A stretch of DNA of 64,000 nt from Candidatus Gracilibacteria bacterium GN02-873 (GTDB lineage: Bacteria > Patescibacteriota > Gracilibacteria > BD1-5 > UBA2023). Position 1 is the first letter of the stretch. Every line of letters begins with the position of its first letter. Positions 53,796-62,910 of this stretch are shown piece after piece. A program made the position numbers and the translations under genes. The notes under the pieces are model-generated. The model searched no databases. It saw nothing but the letters and a program-made list of their open reading frames with translations, and was not told the origin of the DNA. Location: positions 62,001-126,000 of the forward strand of contig MORC01000002.1 of NCBI GenBank assembly GCA_003260345.1. The letters run 5' to 3'.

Positions 53796-54662
53796 ATGAC
53801 AAATGTTGAAAAAAAAGTGGAATTTAAAGATATTCCACAAAGCGTAAAAAACGCACTTCCTGACTCAAATGAATACCAAAAATTTGAAGCGGCTCGTAAT
53901 AAACTCCAATCGCAGACTGATATTTTGCAAAAAAATACAGAAGATCGTCTGGCTGCTCTCAAAAATGAATTGCCACCAGATATCCGAGCCAAAGTCGAAA
54001 ACCTTTCCGATTTGGTCGATGCTGTTGCTGTTGAGGACAAAAACCTGCTTGAGCAAGCGGGGGGTGCTCTTTCTGAAAAAGCTGCAGACTCATTGGAGGC
54101 TGTTTATGATCAAATTATCGGTTCTGATGATACGATTAAGACTGACAAAGATTCATTTTCTGGACTCAAAACCGCTTTTGATACTTTTAAAGAAAAAGGT
54201 TTTATCGAAGGAATGAAAGAAATCGGAAGTCAGCTCAAGGATTTTTTTGATAAAATTATAGCGATTTTTAAAGGTGGATTTGGTTGGGCGACTTTTGAAA
54301 AAATTGGAGATTTATTTTCTGGAACACTTGATACTGGGAAAAAAATTTCTGATGTTATCAAGTGGGCGAAAGATACAATTGGTTTGTCATTTTCAGAGGG
54401 CGCACCTTGGCGAGATGCGCTGGAAGATCGCAAACTGCTCGCGCTTCCGATTGGAAAAATTCGTGCTGGCATGTCGGTAGAAGATATTTCAAAAGAATTG
54501 GGAATCAAACTTTCGAATAGCGATGCAAAAACATTTTTGGATAAATTTTTTAAGCCAGAAAATTTTGAAAAAATTATTGCTGAATATAAAAATAAAACCA
54601 ATACTTCCACAGTTGACGAAAAAATCGTGACGCTCAAAGATTTGGTTCTCAATCTCGGATAA
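53796..54662 (+). CDS. hypothetical helical protein
   Basis: 288 residues, mostly amphipathic helix: a charged coiled-coil start (about 1-70), an acidic Ala-rich middle (VEDKNLLEQAGGALSEKAAD), a Phe/Gly patch (about 150-175, FKGGFGWATFEKIGDLF), and a C-terminal domain with GMSVEDISKELGIKLS. No TGA codons, unlike the two genes upstream. No family recognised. Last gene before a strong terminator; the three genes 48549-54662 probably work together. Confidence 0.65.
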   Translation: MTNVEKKVEFKDIPQSVKNALPDSNEYQKFEAARNKLQSQTDILQKNTEDRLAALKNELPPDIRAKVENLSDLVDAVAVEDKNLLEQAGGALSEKAADSLEAVYDQIIGSDDTIKTDKDSFSGLKTAFDTFKEKGFIEGMKEIGSQLKDFFDKIIAIFKGGFGWATFEKIGDLFSGTLDTGKKISDVIKWAKDTIGLSFSEGAPWRDALEDRKLLALPIGKIRAGMSVEDISKELGIKLSNSDAKTFLDKFFKPENFEKIIAEYKNKTNTSTVDEKIVTLKDLVLNLG

Positions 54663-54668
54663 AAACGA

Positions 54669-54698
54669 ATATCTCTGGAAATTTCCAGAGATATTTTT
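54669..54698 (+). terminator. terminator of the large-protein operon
   Basis: Perfect 10-bp stem ATATCTCTGG/CCAGAGATAT with a 6-nt loop and T tract. Confidence 0.85.
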
Positions 54699-54700
54699 AT

Positions 54701-54728
54701 TTGCAAAAAAAAATTTTTCCGTTACAAT
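54701..54728 (+). promoter_or_regulatory. ssb promoter
   Basis: TTGCAA (54701-54706), 16-nt spacer, TACAAT (54723-54728). Confidence 0.65.
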
Positions 54729-54753
54729 GGCGACATATTTTAACTTTCAAAAT

Positions 54754-55209
54754 ATGGCAAATTCACTTAATAAAGTACAATTGATCGGAAATCTTACGGC
54801 TGATCCGGAAGTTCGCGAGACTCCAAATGGACAAAAAGTTGCGACTTTTTCTGTGGCGACAAATCGTCGTTGGAAGGACGCGTCTGGAATGACTCAGGAG
54901 CAAGTGGAATATCACAGCGTAACAGCTTGGCGCTGGCTTGCAGATATCGCGGAACAATACATGAATAAAGGAAAAAAAGTGTACGTGGAAGGATATTTGC
55001 AGACTCGTAGCTGGGATGATGCAACGACTGGTCAGAAACGTTACAAAACAGAAATCGTTGCTGATAATATTATCCTTCTTTCATCAGCTGGTGGTGCGAA
55101 TACTGGTGGTGATGTTGCTGGATTCTCAGCCGCGGCTGGAGATGATCAGCCAACTCGTGCGAAAGCAAAAGCAGAGGAAGATATTTCCATCGAAGACATT
55201 CCATTTTAA
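54754..55209 (+). CDS. ssb: single-stranded DNA-binding protein
   Basis: 151 residues. OB-fold with NKVQLIGNLTADPEVRETPNGQKVATFSVATN-type strands, WRWLADIAEQYMNKGKKVYVEGYL and the acidic C-terminal tip EDIPF that binds partner proteins. It coats single-stranded DNA in replication and repair, and imported DNA. No TGA codons. The ATG at 54754 follows the family; the one at 54727 lies in the -10 box. Confidence 0.97.
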   Translation: MANSLNKVQLIGNLTADPEVRETPNGQKVATFSVATNRRWKDASGMTQEQVEYHSVTAWRWLADIAEQYMNKGKKVYVEGYLQTRSWDDATTGQKRYKTEIVADNIILLSSAGGANTGGDVAGFSAAAGDDQPTRAKAKAEEDISIEDIPF

Positions 55210-55229
55210 AATATATATTTCAAAATAAA

Positions 55230-55250
55230 AAATCCCAATTGGGATTTTTT
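55230..55250. terminator. shared terminator of ssb and the convergent large gene
   Basis: AAATCCC/GGGATTT with an AATT loop and T run; the stop of the minus-strand gene lies in its right arm. Confidence 0.8.
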
Positions 55251-58200
55251 ATTTATTTGGAGCTGCCGTTTCCTCATTGCCTGTATGCAAATAAACTCAT
55301 GGCGTTGGTGTGAGGGCTTCTGGTGTAGGAGATTCAGAACCTTCTTCTACCACCTCTATTCATGCTATGTTATCATTTTCATCTTCTTTTTTTGCCCCTT
55401 CTACATTTTCATTATTGATTTGTTCGATAAATTCAATCAATTTTGCAGTGGTTCTTTTTCCGAGAATACCATCTTGTCCCGTTGCGACATCAACTGCCTC
55501 CATTCCAATACATTGTTGTAATTTTTGTACATTTGCCACGGTTGGTTTCGTAATGGCGGCTTGAATAAGTTCTCGAACTGTAGCATCGATTTGATTTTCA
55601 TGATTTTTAAGAAGTTCGTTCCATTTTTCTACTGCATTTTTCCATTCTGTTGTTTGGGTCCATCGTTCAGAAATTCTATCTCGACGTTTTTCTGTGAGAA
55701 TGAGTTTTTTACTTGCGCTCGATGCGCGCTCGTAGTTAATAGTAGAATTTCCATTAGTCATACACTGAATACATATATCCGCCATTTCTTCAGGAGTTTT
55801 TGGTATATCGGTTGGAATAGTTACGAGAGGATTTATTTTATGAGTTTCTAAAAAATTTCTCATAACAGTCCATCCAGTCGCTCCTCAGACAATTCCCCAA
55901 TTTTTTTTTAAAGAATCTATCAATTCATCTCTAAAATTTTTCAAATTCTCTCGTGAAGGAATTTTATTCATGAAAAAGTCTTTGACTTTTTGAGAAAAGC
56001 CAGGAACAGCTGCTTCCAACTGAGCTGCTGCTTCCTGTTTTGCTTCAGGATTATTGGTTGCTTCATGAGGTTTTTTATTTGAAGCTTCACTCACTGGCCG
56101 CGACATTTGTATAGTATGATGTTCTCCTGGCGCTTTCCCTTCAGCTCCATGTTTGTTATTAAACCACTTATTTTGTCGTGCACTATATCTCCAAGGCTCA
56201 TTGTTTATAGACAAAATTTGTCAATCTCTTCCAGCTTCTGGAAATTTAAATGCTTCGTTAGGTTGTACAGATACTGTAAATCTTGCTTGGTCTGGCAATT
56301 TCTCAGGGAATGGCTTGTATTCGAGCGCAAGAGGTTGTTCCTTCTGAGCTGTTGCTTCCTTTTTCGCTTCAGGATTATTGGTTACTTCATGAGGTTTTGT
56401 ATTTGAAGTTTCACTATTAGTTGGTACTTTTTTTGGTGTTGTATGTGGATTGTTTTCAGGTCGAATAGTTTGTCTAGATTCCCATTTACTGTTTGGTGAG
56501 GCAGTGAATTGATATTTATTTTGTAATGATCAATCAACTGCTTCTTTTGGTGTTGTATGTGGATTGTTTTCAGGTCGAATAGTTTGTCTAGATTCCCATT
56601 TACTGTTTGGTGAGGCAGTGAATTGATATTTATTTTGTAATGATCAATCAACTGCTTCTTTTGGTGTTGTATGTGGATTGTTTTCAGGTCGAATAGTTTG
56701 TCTAGATTCCCATTTACTGTTTGGTGAGGCAGTGAATTGATATTTATTTTGTAATGATCAATCAATTGCTTTTTCTATTTCTCCTACACTTACACCCTCT
56801 TTCTCAGCAACTTGCTTGATAATTTCGTTCTGTTTTTCTTTAGGAAGCCCCCTCCAACGTGCTATAAGTTTTGGAAAAAGTTCTGCCACTTGTGGGCCAC
56901 CACGGAATGCAAGCGCCACCAATGCTCATTCTAATGACCATTCGAGCTTTCCATGTTCTGCTGCATACAGTGCTTGCATAACCACAATATCACCACCTGT
57001 AAGAACAAGACCTCTACTTCCTTGGAAGAAAACTTTTCCAAGAGCAGACGTTGCTTCGAAATCTCGGAAAACCAAACGCTTGAGAGGACCATCTAAGAAT
57101 TTTCCCATTCCATGGAACGCACCGAACATTACAGCATTGTGCGCGACATTTTCCAAGAATGATCAAAAGTCTGTTGAGGCCTCACCTTCTTGTGACCATA
57201 TTCATCGTATTGCTGCATCAGCCGATGTAAATACGACAGCATCAGCGGCAAACCCCAATTTTGCTTTGTTTGCAGCATCGAGCACTGCTGCGCCTCCTTT
57301 GAAGCCCAATTCGGCACCTTTCGCAGTAACCGAGGCTCCTGCATTCAATGCGCCACGAATACGGTTTCCGTTTTGAAAATGTTTGGCAGCTGCTGCGGTT
57401 CGCCCTATTGCTATGGCTCTAGCTCCCCCAGCAATTCCAGTTAATATCGCACTCGCACCCGCAGTAATAATAAATGATGCTATCATAATAGCGATGTCCC
57501 GTGTCAGTTTTGCATTTTCATCTGTAAAATTAAATGCCCCATAAAGTCCTTTCATATCATTATATTCCTGCAATATGACTGGCAGCTCCTCATCTCCATG
57601 TTGCTTGATATAATTATCTGTAACCTCAACGATAGTTGCAGTTTGGCGCAAGCTCTCAATCGCATCTTCTTTATTATTTTCTAGAATAGCACGATTTGGA
57701 TCTCTTGGGTCGAGATGATTGATGGTGTCTTGAAAAACGCGTTCAGCATGGTTTCGGTTTCTGTTTGTATCTTCGAGTGCAATATTCAATTTTTTTTGTA
57801 GCGCTTCAGCCTGCGAAGTCTTTGCTGTTTCTAGGTGTGTTTGCCCAGATTTTACCATGATTTCTCCAGCGGCTGTTGTATTTCCCATAGCACGAAGTGC
57901 TCCAGCAAGCCCCTCATTGGTACTTATTACTTCTTCTACGGTTACTCCTTTATATTTTCCATTGATAAATTGTCGAGCATAACTGACCGCATCCTCGATC
58001 TTATTTTTCGAGAGAAGCTCATTGGTATGACGAATTTTTTTTCCAATTTCTCCGCTTTGTTCTTTTTGTTCTAGTACGAGCAAAAATTGTTGCAATCGAG
58101 ATTTTTGCTGTGCTTGTGTCTCATTGAGATCAGCGCGTTCAGTAGAATCTTTATTGTCTTGCAAAATCATCGCCGTCATTGATGGACCAATAATCTTTTG

Positions 58201-58683
58201 TAAAAACATACGCTGAGACATCCGTGTTTTTATGGTTTCAAGATTTGCTGAACCATCAGTCTCAATATAATTGAGCGGTGTATTGATGATTTTATCCCAC
58301 CCATTTGCATTATTGTTTTTACTAAAACTTTCCAAAAGCATTGGACGAATGGCCTTCATCTGCTCTTGAATAGTTTTTCGAGTATCATCAAGAGAAGCTA
58401 TGTGTTTTAACCGTGAACCAAATGATTCCTCAGCATTACCGCGAGAAAACCTCGTAGCATCATTGATATATAAATCTAATTTTACAATCGCTGCCAAACG
58501 CGCCTTGAGCTGCTCTTCACTCAGATTGAGTGCCCGCAATTTTTCGGCTTCGCTTTTTGGAAAGCGCTCCAGCATCGCATCAATATTACTCTTGCGTCGA
58601 GTTTCAGGTTTTTCTGTTGAGTTTTGTACTCATTCTGGTACTTTTTTATTAAAATATTTTTGTACTAAGAAAAAATTCTTCAT
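55249..58683 (-). CDS. very large hypothetical protein with PG-binding-like C-terminus (1144 residues)
   Basis: Frame continuous from MKNFFLVQKYF at 58683 to TAA at 55249, joined by at least seven TGA codons. Parts: a helical N-terminal region (about 1-370), an Ala/Gly-rich hydrophobic region (about 400-490), a globular domain (about 495-620), three perfect 38-residue repeats (about 640-755, DNA 56427-56768), two copies of SNxKPHExTNNPEAKxEA, and a peptidoglycan-binding-like domain with VANVQKLQQCIGM and DGILGKRTTAKL (about 1055-1100). Probably surface-linked. Family unknown. Confidence 0.75.
56427..56768 (-). repeat. three 114-bp tandem repeats inside the large gene
   Basis: The offset is exactly 114 bp (for example 56541 and 56655), so 38 codons; copies are almost identical. 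In the coding frame each unit has TASPNSKWESRQTIRPE and a GSLQNKYQF segment whose Gly is TGA. Confidence 0.9.
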
Positions 58684-58821
58684 AAAACAACTAAAAATAA
58701 TAAACATTCTCATCGTAGCACAAATTTTTTTCTCTGTCAAAAGAAAAATAAATTTATACAAAAATTCGCTTGACAAACTTCTTTTTTATAAAAATATTGA
58801 TTTCCAAAAATTTTTCCCATC

Positions 58822-58847
58822 AAAAAATCCCTCTTTCGAGGGATAAA
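58822..58847 (-). terminator. rpsA terminator
   Basis: TCCCTC/GAGGGA stem with a 4-nt loop; on the minus strand a T run follows. It lies directly behind the rpsA stop. Confidence 0.8.
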
Positions 58848-58848
58848 A

Positions 58849-59979
58849 TTATACATTTTCTTCCAATGCTTCAGCTGGGATTTCAACTGGTTCTGCTGGT
58901 GGAACATAGTTTGGATCAAGGGCTTTCAAAGAAAGTCCGATGCGTTTTGCTTGAGAATCAAAAGTGATAATGCGAGCTTGCATCATTTCTCCAGTATGAA
59001 CTTTTCCTTCGATTCCTTCCATCATATCCGCTGGGATTTCAGAAAGGTGAATCAATCCAGAAATTCCTCCGTCAAGTTCCAAGAAAATTCCGAACTGAGA
59101 AAGACGAAGAACTGGTGCTTCGATAATATCTCCAACCTGATATTTATCAGCAAGAACCTGCCAAGGATTTGCTTTCAGTCGCTTGATAGAAAGAGAGATT
59201 TTTTCTCCTTCGATACCAATAATCTGAACAGTTACCTTGTCACCAACACGAGCGTATTTGTGAGGGTTGTTCACGTGTCCCCAATCAATTTCAGAAACAT
59301 GTACGAGACCTTCAACTCCGTGGAATGTAACGAACAAACCATACGTCAAAATTCCAGAAACCGCTCCTTCTACCACATCACCAACCTTCATTGTAGAAAG
59401 TGCCTGTGAACGCTGTTCTTCGATAGCTGCTTTTTCTGAGAAGATGATTTTCTTTCCAGACTGATCAAGATTGATCACACGAACTTGGAATGGTTTTCCA
59501 ACGAGCTTGTTGAGCTGTTCAAGAATTTTTTCTGGGTTGGCATTTTCCACACGAGGGTAGTGGATTGGAGTCAACTGAGAAACTGGGATGAACCCCTTGA
59601 TTCCATCAAGATCGATCAAGAGACCACCCTTGTTTGCTTCGTTTGGAACCACTGTGATGATTTCTTTTGTATCAAAATTTGAGTGAAGTTTTTCAATCAA
59701 TTTTGCCTGAGAAGCCTTACGAAGAGAAAGGTGAACGAGCCCAGAGTGAGGATCGTTGCCAATAATAATAGATTCAATCTTATCACCAGCCTTAATAGTT
59801 CCTGCATCTTCTGTTGAAGACTGCATGTGGTTTCCAGTAATAATACCAGTAAATTGTCCATCAAGGTCAATCAAAATCATCTTCTGATCAGCCACGATAA
59901 CTGTCCCGCTTACAACTTCACCAACATTGAATGACTTAATTGGTTCAGCCGATGCAAGATCTTTTGCAAAATCTGCCAT
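58849..59979 (-). CDS. rpsA: 30S ribosomal protein S1
   Basis: 376 residues with four S1 domains: about 15-85 (GEVVSGTVIVADQKMILIDL), 100-170, 185-265 (GDVVEGAVSGILTYGLFV, VEGLVHVSEIDW) and 270-350 (GDIIEAPVLRLSQFGIFLEL). S1 helps bind mRNA to the ribosome, useful in a genome where few genes show a Shine-Dalgarno site. No TGA codons. The start at 59979 (MADFAKDL) is preferred over upstream ones. Confidence 0.94.
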   Translation of the reverse strand: MADFAKDLASAEPIKSFNVGEVVSGTVIVADQKMILIDLDGQFTGIITGNHMQSSTEDAGTIKAGDKIESIIIGNDPHSGLVHLSLRKASQAKLIEKLHSNFDTKEIITVVPNEANKGGLLIDLDGIKGFIPVSQLTPIHYPRVENANPEKILEQLNKLVGKPFQVRVINLDQSGKKIIFSEKAAIEEQRSQALSTMKVGDVVEGAVSGILTYGLFVTFHGVEGLVHVSEIDWGHVNNPHKYARVGDKVTVQIIGIEGEKISLSIKRLKANPWQVLADKYQVGDIIEAPVLRLSQFGIFLELDGGISGLIHLSEIPADMMEGIEGKVHTGEMMQARIITFDSQAKRIGLSLKALDPNYVPPAEPVEIPAEALEENV

Positions 59980-60116
59980 AAAATAAATTTTAAGAAATAA
60001 AATGTTACGAAAATAAAGATATAATTGTAACAAGAAATCGCCAATATTTGGAAACTTTTTGTTAAAATCATCAAACGAATCCCCAGCTTACTGGGGAAAA
60101 GTATAAATTTCAGAAA

Positions 60117-60194
60117 TGGGGCGACCGATGGGGCTCGAACCCACGACCTCCAGATTCACAGTCTGGCGTTCTAACCAACTGAACTACGGTCGCC
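60117..60194 (-). tRNA. tRNA-His (anticodon GTG)
   Basis: On the minus strand: G-1 opposite C73, acceptor GCGACCG/CGGTCGC, loop CTGTGAA, T-loop TTCGAGC, encoded CCA. Confidence 0.95.
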
Positions 60195-60300
60195 ACAAAA
60201 GCCCTGGGATTATACGAAAAAAAATCAAATTTGCAAAATTTTTTTTAAAAAACTTACTCATCGCGCTCTGAAACCAAAATTGGTATCAAATGAGAATTAT

Positions 60301-60328
60301 TTGCAAATATAAGAATTTTCCATATAAT
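60301..60328 (+). promoter_or_regulatory. promoter of the 3D-domain protein gene
   Basis: TTGCAA (60301-60306), 16-nt spacer, TATAAT (60323-60328). Confidence 0.65.
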
Positions 60329-60573
60329 AGGGGCCTCTTTGAATAAAAGAGACTTTCAAATTTGGAATTTTTATTTATTTTAAGGGAAAAAATTGAAAAA
60401 TATATTTTTGAAAAAATACTATTATTGAACAAAAAATATATTCGTCAAGAGAAAATTCTCGCGTTTCTCAGAAAATTCTGCTACAATATTTTCGAATTTG
60501 AAAAAATTCTGTCTCCTGCTCATATTTTCCTAGAAAATATTTGCGGTCGAGCTTTTATTTCTAAAATTTTTGA
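60329..60573 (+). promoter_or_regulatory. about 240-nt leader of the 3D-domain gene
   Basis: Non-coding stretch between the promoter and the ATG at 60574. A hairpin from CTCTTT and AAAGAG pairs at about 60334-60352; the rest is AT-rich without a gene I can support. Confidence 0.4.
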
Positions 60574-61725
60574 ATGCAAATTTCTTCTTCTTTTGCTCTG
60601 AAAAATTCAACTCATAACCGGGTTTCTCTGCTTTTGGATCGAGATTTCGAGACATTTCAACGCACAAAAACCCAAAATTCCTTTTCTCGATTTTATTCTT
60701 CAATTTGGCGTTTTTTTGCGAACCTTTTTCAAAAAAAGCCGATTTTTTATTTTCTTCTTTTTTGTGGTGCGTTTTTCGCGGTTTCAGTAGAAGCAGCGAT
60801 GGCCGCTGAAACGAAAACATTTATCGCGACGGCGTATTATTCGCCAATGCCAGACCAGGCAAAATATTATACAGGAACATATGCCGGTGATTTGGCTCTC
60901 AATGGTGGAGGTAGCAAGGCTTCGGACGGAACGCCTGTGTATGTTGGAATGATTGCCGCTCCGAAAAATTATACTTTTGGAACAAAAATCAATCTTGATG
61001 GTATCGGTGTAGTGAGCGTTCATGATCGTGGTGGTGCCATTGGTGCTGGCGATGGATATGACCGCATCGACATTTGGATGGGATACGGTGACGCTGGGCT
61101 TGCTCGCACGCTTGCGTGGGGTCGTCGCGAAATCACTGGAACGATTGTAGATAGTGGAACTTCCGTTTCACTCGATCTTGAAAATATCCTCAATAATGCT
61201 CCAAAAGCTGGCGATTTGGCTCTCAAAAAATTGCAAACAATCGGATATAATACTTCTGGGCGCACTTTCTCTGATGTGATTTTACAATTTCAGCTTGATT
61301 ATGGGGTGATCAATTCTCGCACAGATGCTGGCGCGGGAAATTATGGTCCAAAAACTACCGCAAAACTCAGCGAAGTATACAATAATTTTCTCAAAAATGG
61401 GAGTGTTCAGACTCCAAAAGTAGAATCTTCGGACGAAAAAAATCTTCCTTCGACACAAGAAAATTTGAATGCAAACAATTCTTCTGACGCAGAAAAATTG
61501 AGTGAAAATATGAGTACCAATTTTTTCGGAGTAACGGATGAAAAAGTACAAAATCTCCAAAATTTTCTCAGACAATCAGGATATTCCACAGATAACAATT
61601 CTGGAAAAATGGATCTTTCAACCCTTCATGCGCTTCGAAAATATCAGTCTGCCAAAAATATTGGACAAACAGGTCGCGTTGATCTTCGTACACAAATTAC
61701 GATTGCGAGCGATCTTTCAAAATAA
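60574..61725 (+). CDS. exported 3D-domain (RlpA/MltA-like) protein with PG-binding domain
   Basis: 383 residues. A long basic N-terminus, then a hydrophobic signal at about 50-75 (FYFLLFCGAFFAVSVEAAMA). The 3D domain (about 80-165) has FIATAYYSP, VYVGMIAAPK, VSVHDRGGAI and YDRIDIWMG, with the Asp residues typical of lytic transglycosylase-like folds. Two peptidoglycan-binding-like segments follow (about 215-250, 325-380: VQNLQNFLRQSGYST). Likely acts on the cell wall. No TGA codons. Confidence 0.82.
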   Translation: MQISSSFALKNSTHNRVSLLLDRDFETFQRTKTQNSFSRFYSSIWRFFANLFQKKPIFYFLLFCGAFFAVSVEAAMAAETKTFIATAYYSPMPDQAKYYTGTYAGDLALNGGGSKASDGTPVYVGMIAAPKNYTFGTKINLDGIGVVSVHDRGGAIGAGDGYDRIDIWMGYGDAGLARTLAWGRREITGTIVDSGTSVSLDLENILNNAPKAGDLALKKLQTIGYNTSGRTFSDVILQFQLDYGVINSRTDAGAGNYGPKTTAKLSEVYNNFLKNGSVQTPKVESSDEKNLPSTQENLNANNSSDAEKLSENMSTNFFGVTDEKVQNLQNFLRQSGYSTDNNSGKMDLSTLHALRKYQSAKNIGQTGRVDLRTQITIASDLSK

Positions 61726-61743
61726 TCCTTCGGGATTTTTTTG
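61723..61743 (+). terminator. terminator of the 3D-domain gene
   Basis: AATCC/GGATT stem with a TTCG-type loop and T run over the stop. Confidence 0.65.
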
Positions 61744-61833
61744 TTACACAAAATTCTCTCAGAAAAATTTTTGAAAAACTTGAAAAAACGAAAAAATTTT
61801 TTATTATATCAGTCGATTTTTAAAAAAATTTTT

Positions 61834-62436
61834 ATGAAAGTTTGTGTTTTTGATACGGAAACAACAGGATTTCCGGTTCGCGATGGTGCGCTTGAAAATC
61901 AGCCGTATATCGTGCAATTTGCCGCGATTGTTGGGGAAATCGATGAAAATAATGAATACAAAGAATTGGAACGCTACAATTTTTTGATAAAACCGCGAAT
62001 TTCGATTCCATTTTCTGCGTCGCAAGTACATGGAATTTATGATAAAGATGTTGAAAATGAGCCGTACATCGAAGGAAAGATTGACGAAATTATGCGCGTA
62101 CTCAATAGTGTGGATGTGGTCGTTGGACACAATGTTTCGTATGATGAGGAAATTCTTGGATACGAACTGGAGCGCCTCGGTCGAACGGGTGAATATACGC
62201 CATCACAAGTCGTTTGTACGATGAAAAGCTCGACACAATATTGTAAATTGCAGGGTCGTGGAATGTCCTTCAAGCCGCCAAAATTGGCTGAATTACATAA
62301 ATTTTTATTCAGCGAATTTTTCGAAGGCGCGCATGACGCGATGATGGATGTGGAAGCGACAATGCGTTCATTTATCGAACTCGTAAAACGTGGCGTCATC
62401 GAGCTCGAAACCTCAAATGTGATGCGATTATTTTAA
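61834..62436 (+). CDS. DEDDh 3'-5' exonuclease, DnaQ-like
   Basis: 200 residues. Exo I DTETTGFP near residue 6, Exo II VVGHNVSYDEEIL near 95, Exo III HDAMMDVEATM near 170, the full DEDDh set. Such enzymes proofread DNA synthesis or trim nucleic acids. It could be the polymerase III epsilon subunit or a stand-alone nuclease; the length favours a stand-alone or minimal epsilon. The start at 61834 (MKVCVFDTETTG) is typical. No TGA codons. Confidence 0.88.
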   Translation: MKVCVFDTETTGFPVRDGALENQPYIVQFAAIVGEIDENNEYKELERYNFLIKPRISIPFSASQVHGIYDKDVENEPYIEGKIDEIMRVLNSVDVVVGHNVSYDEEILGYELERLGRTGEYTPSQVVCTMKSSTQYCKLQGRGMSFKPPKLAELHKFLFSEFFEGAHDAMMDVEATMRSFIELVKRGVIELETSNVMRLF

Positions 62437-62441
62437 AATAA

Positions 62442-62463
62442 AAATCCCAAAGCGGGATTTTTT
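62442..62463 (+). terminator. terminator of the exonuclease gene
   Basis: AAATCCC/GGGATTT stem with a 5-nt loop and T run. Confidence 0.75.
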
Positions 62464-62467
62464 GATT

Positions 62468-62541
62468 ACAATTTTTAACAAAATAAAAAATTCCCATATG
62501 ACAATTTTTTATTTTGTTAAAAATTGTCATATGGGAATTTT
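62468..62541. repeat. overlapping perfect inverted repeats (bistable hairpin), rpsU terminator side
   Basis: Two exclusive perfect stems share sequence: 25 bp (62468-62492 with 62503-62527) and 23 bp (62487-62509 with 62519-62541). On the minus strand the second is followed by a T run and lies 12 nt after the rpsU stop, so it can act as its terminator. Confidence 0.85.
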
Positions 62542-62552
62542 GGAAAATGCTA

Positions 62553-62756
62553 TTAGCGTCCAAGACCTTGACCTTTTGAACGGTAAAATTCACGAATAAT
62601 AGCACTCTCACGAATCTTTCTTTTAGAAGGAGCTTTAGAATGAGTTTGTGCATTACGAAGCTTATTCGCTGTACGAGTCTGAAAAAAAGACTTCTTGTAT
62701 CGAAGAATAAGTTTTTCGTTTGTTTCACCTTCTTTCTTGATAGAATAGCAGATCAT
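62553..62756 (-). CDS. rpsU: 30S ribosomal protein S21
   Basis: 67 residues, basic. The pattern EGETNEKLILRYKKSFFQT matches S21, with a basic helical C-terminus ending KGQGLGR. S21 joins the 30S platform near the anti-Shine-Dalgarno helix. No TGA codons. Single gene between two convergent units, with an unusually large palindrome downstream. Confidence 0.88.
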   Translation of the reverse strand: MICYSIKKEGETNEKLILRYKKSFFQTRTANKLRNAQTHSKAPSKRKIRESAIIREFYRSKGQGLGR

Positions 62757-62841
62757 AGACGAGTAAAAAATTAAATACCGAGAAATTTTATCAAAAGATT
62801 TGATTTTGTCAAATCTTTTTTTCGTAAACTTGGTAAAATTT

Positions 62842-62870
62842 TTGCATGTGCCAAAAAATTCTGCTACAAT
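62842..62870 (+). promoter_or_regulatory. sortase gene promoter
   Basis: TTGCAT (62842-62847), 17-nt spacer, TACAAT (62865-62870). Confidence 0.55.
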
Positions 62871-62910
62871 GTTTTGGACAAATACAAAAATATTTCAAAC
62901 AAAAATACAT

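Noticed and set aside
56382..56765. Minus-strand frame with repeated IDHYKININSLPHQ units
   Set aside because: It is a different frame of the 114-bp repeats; the real frame uses TGA as Gly and connects with the sequences on both sides.
60117..60194. tRNA-His without encoded G-1
   Set aside because: Re-alignment shows a 7-bp acceptor with G-1 opposite C73 and an encoded CCA; the tRNA is normal.
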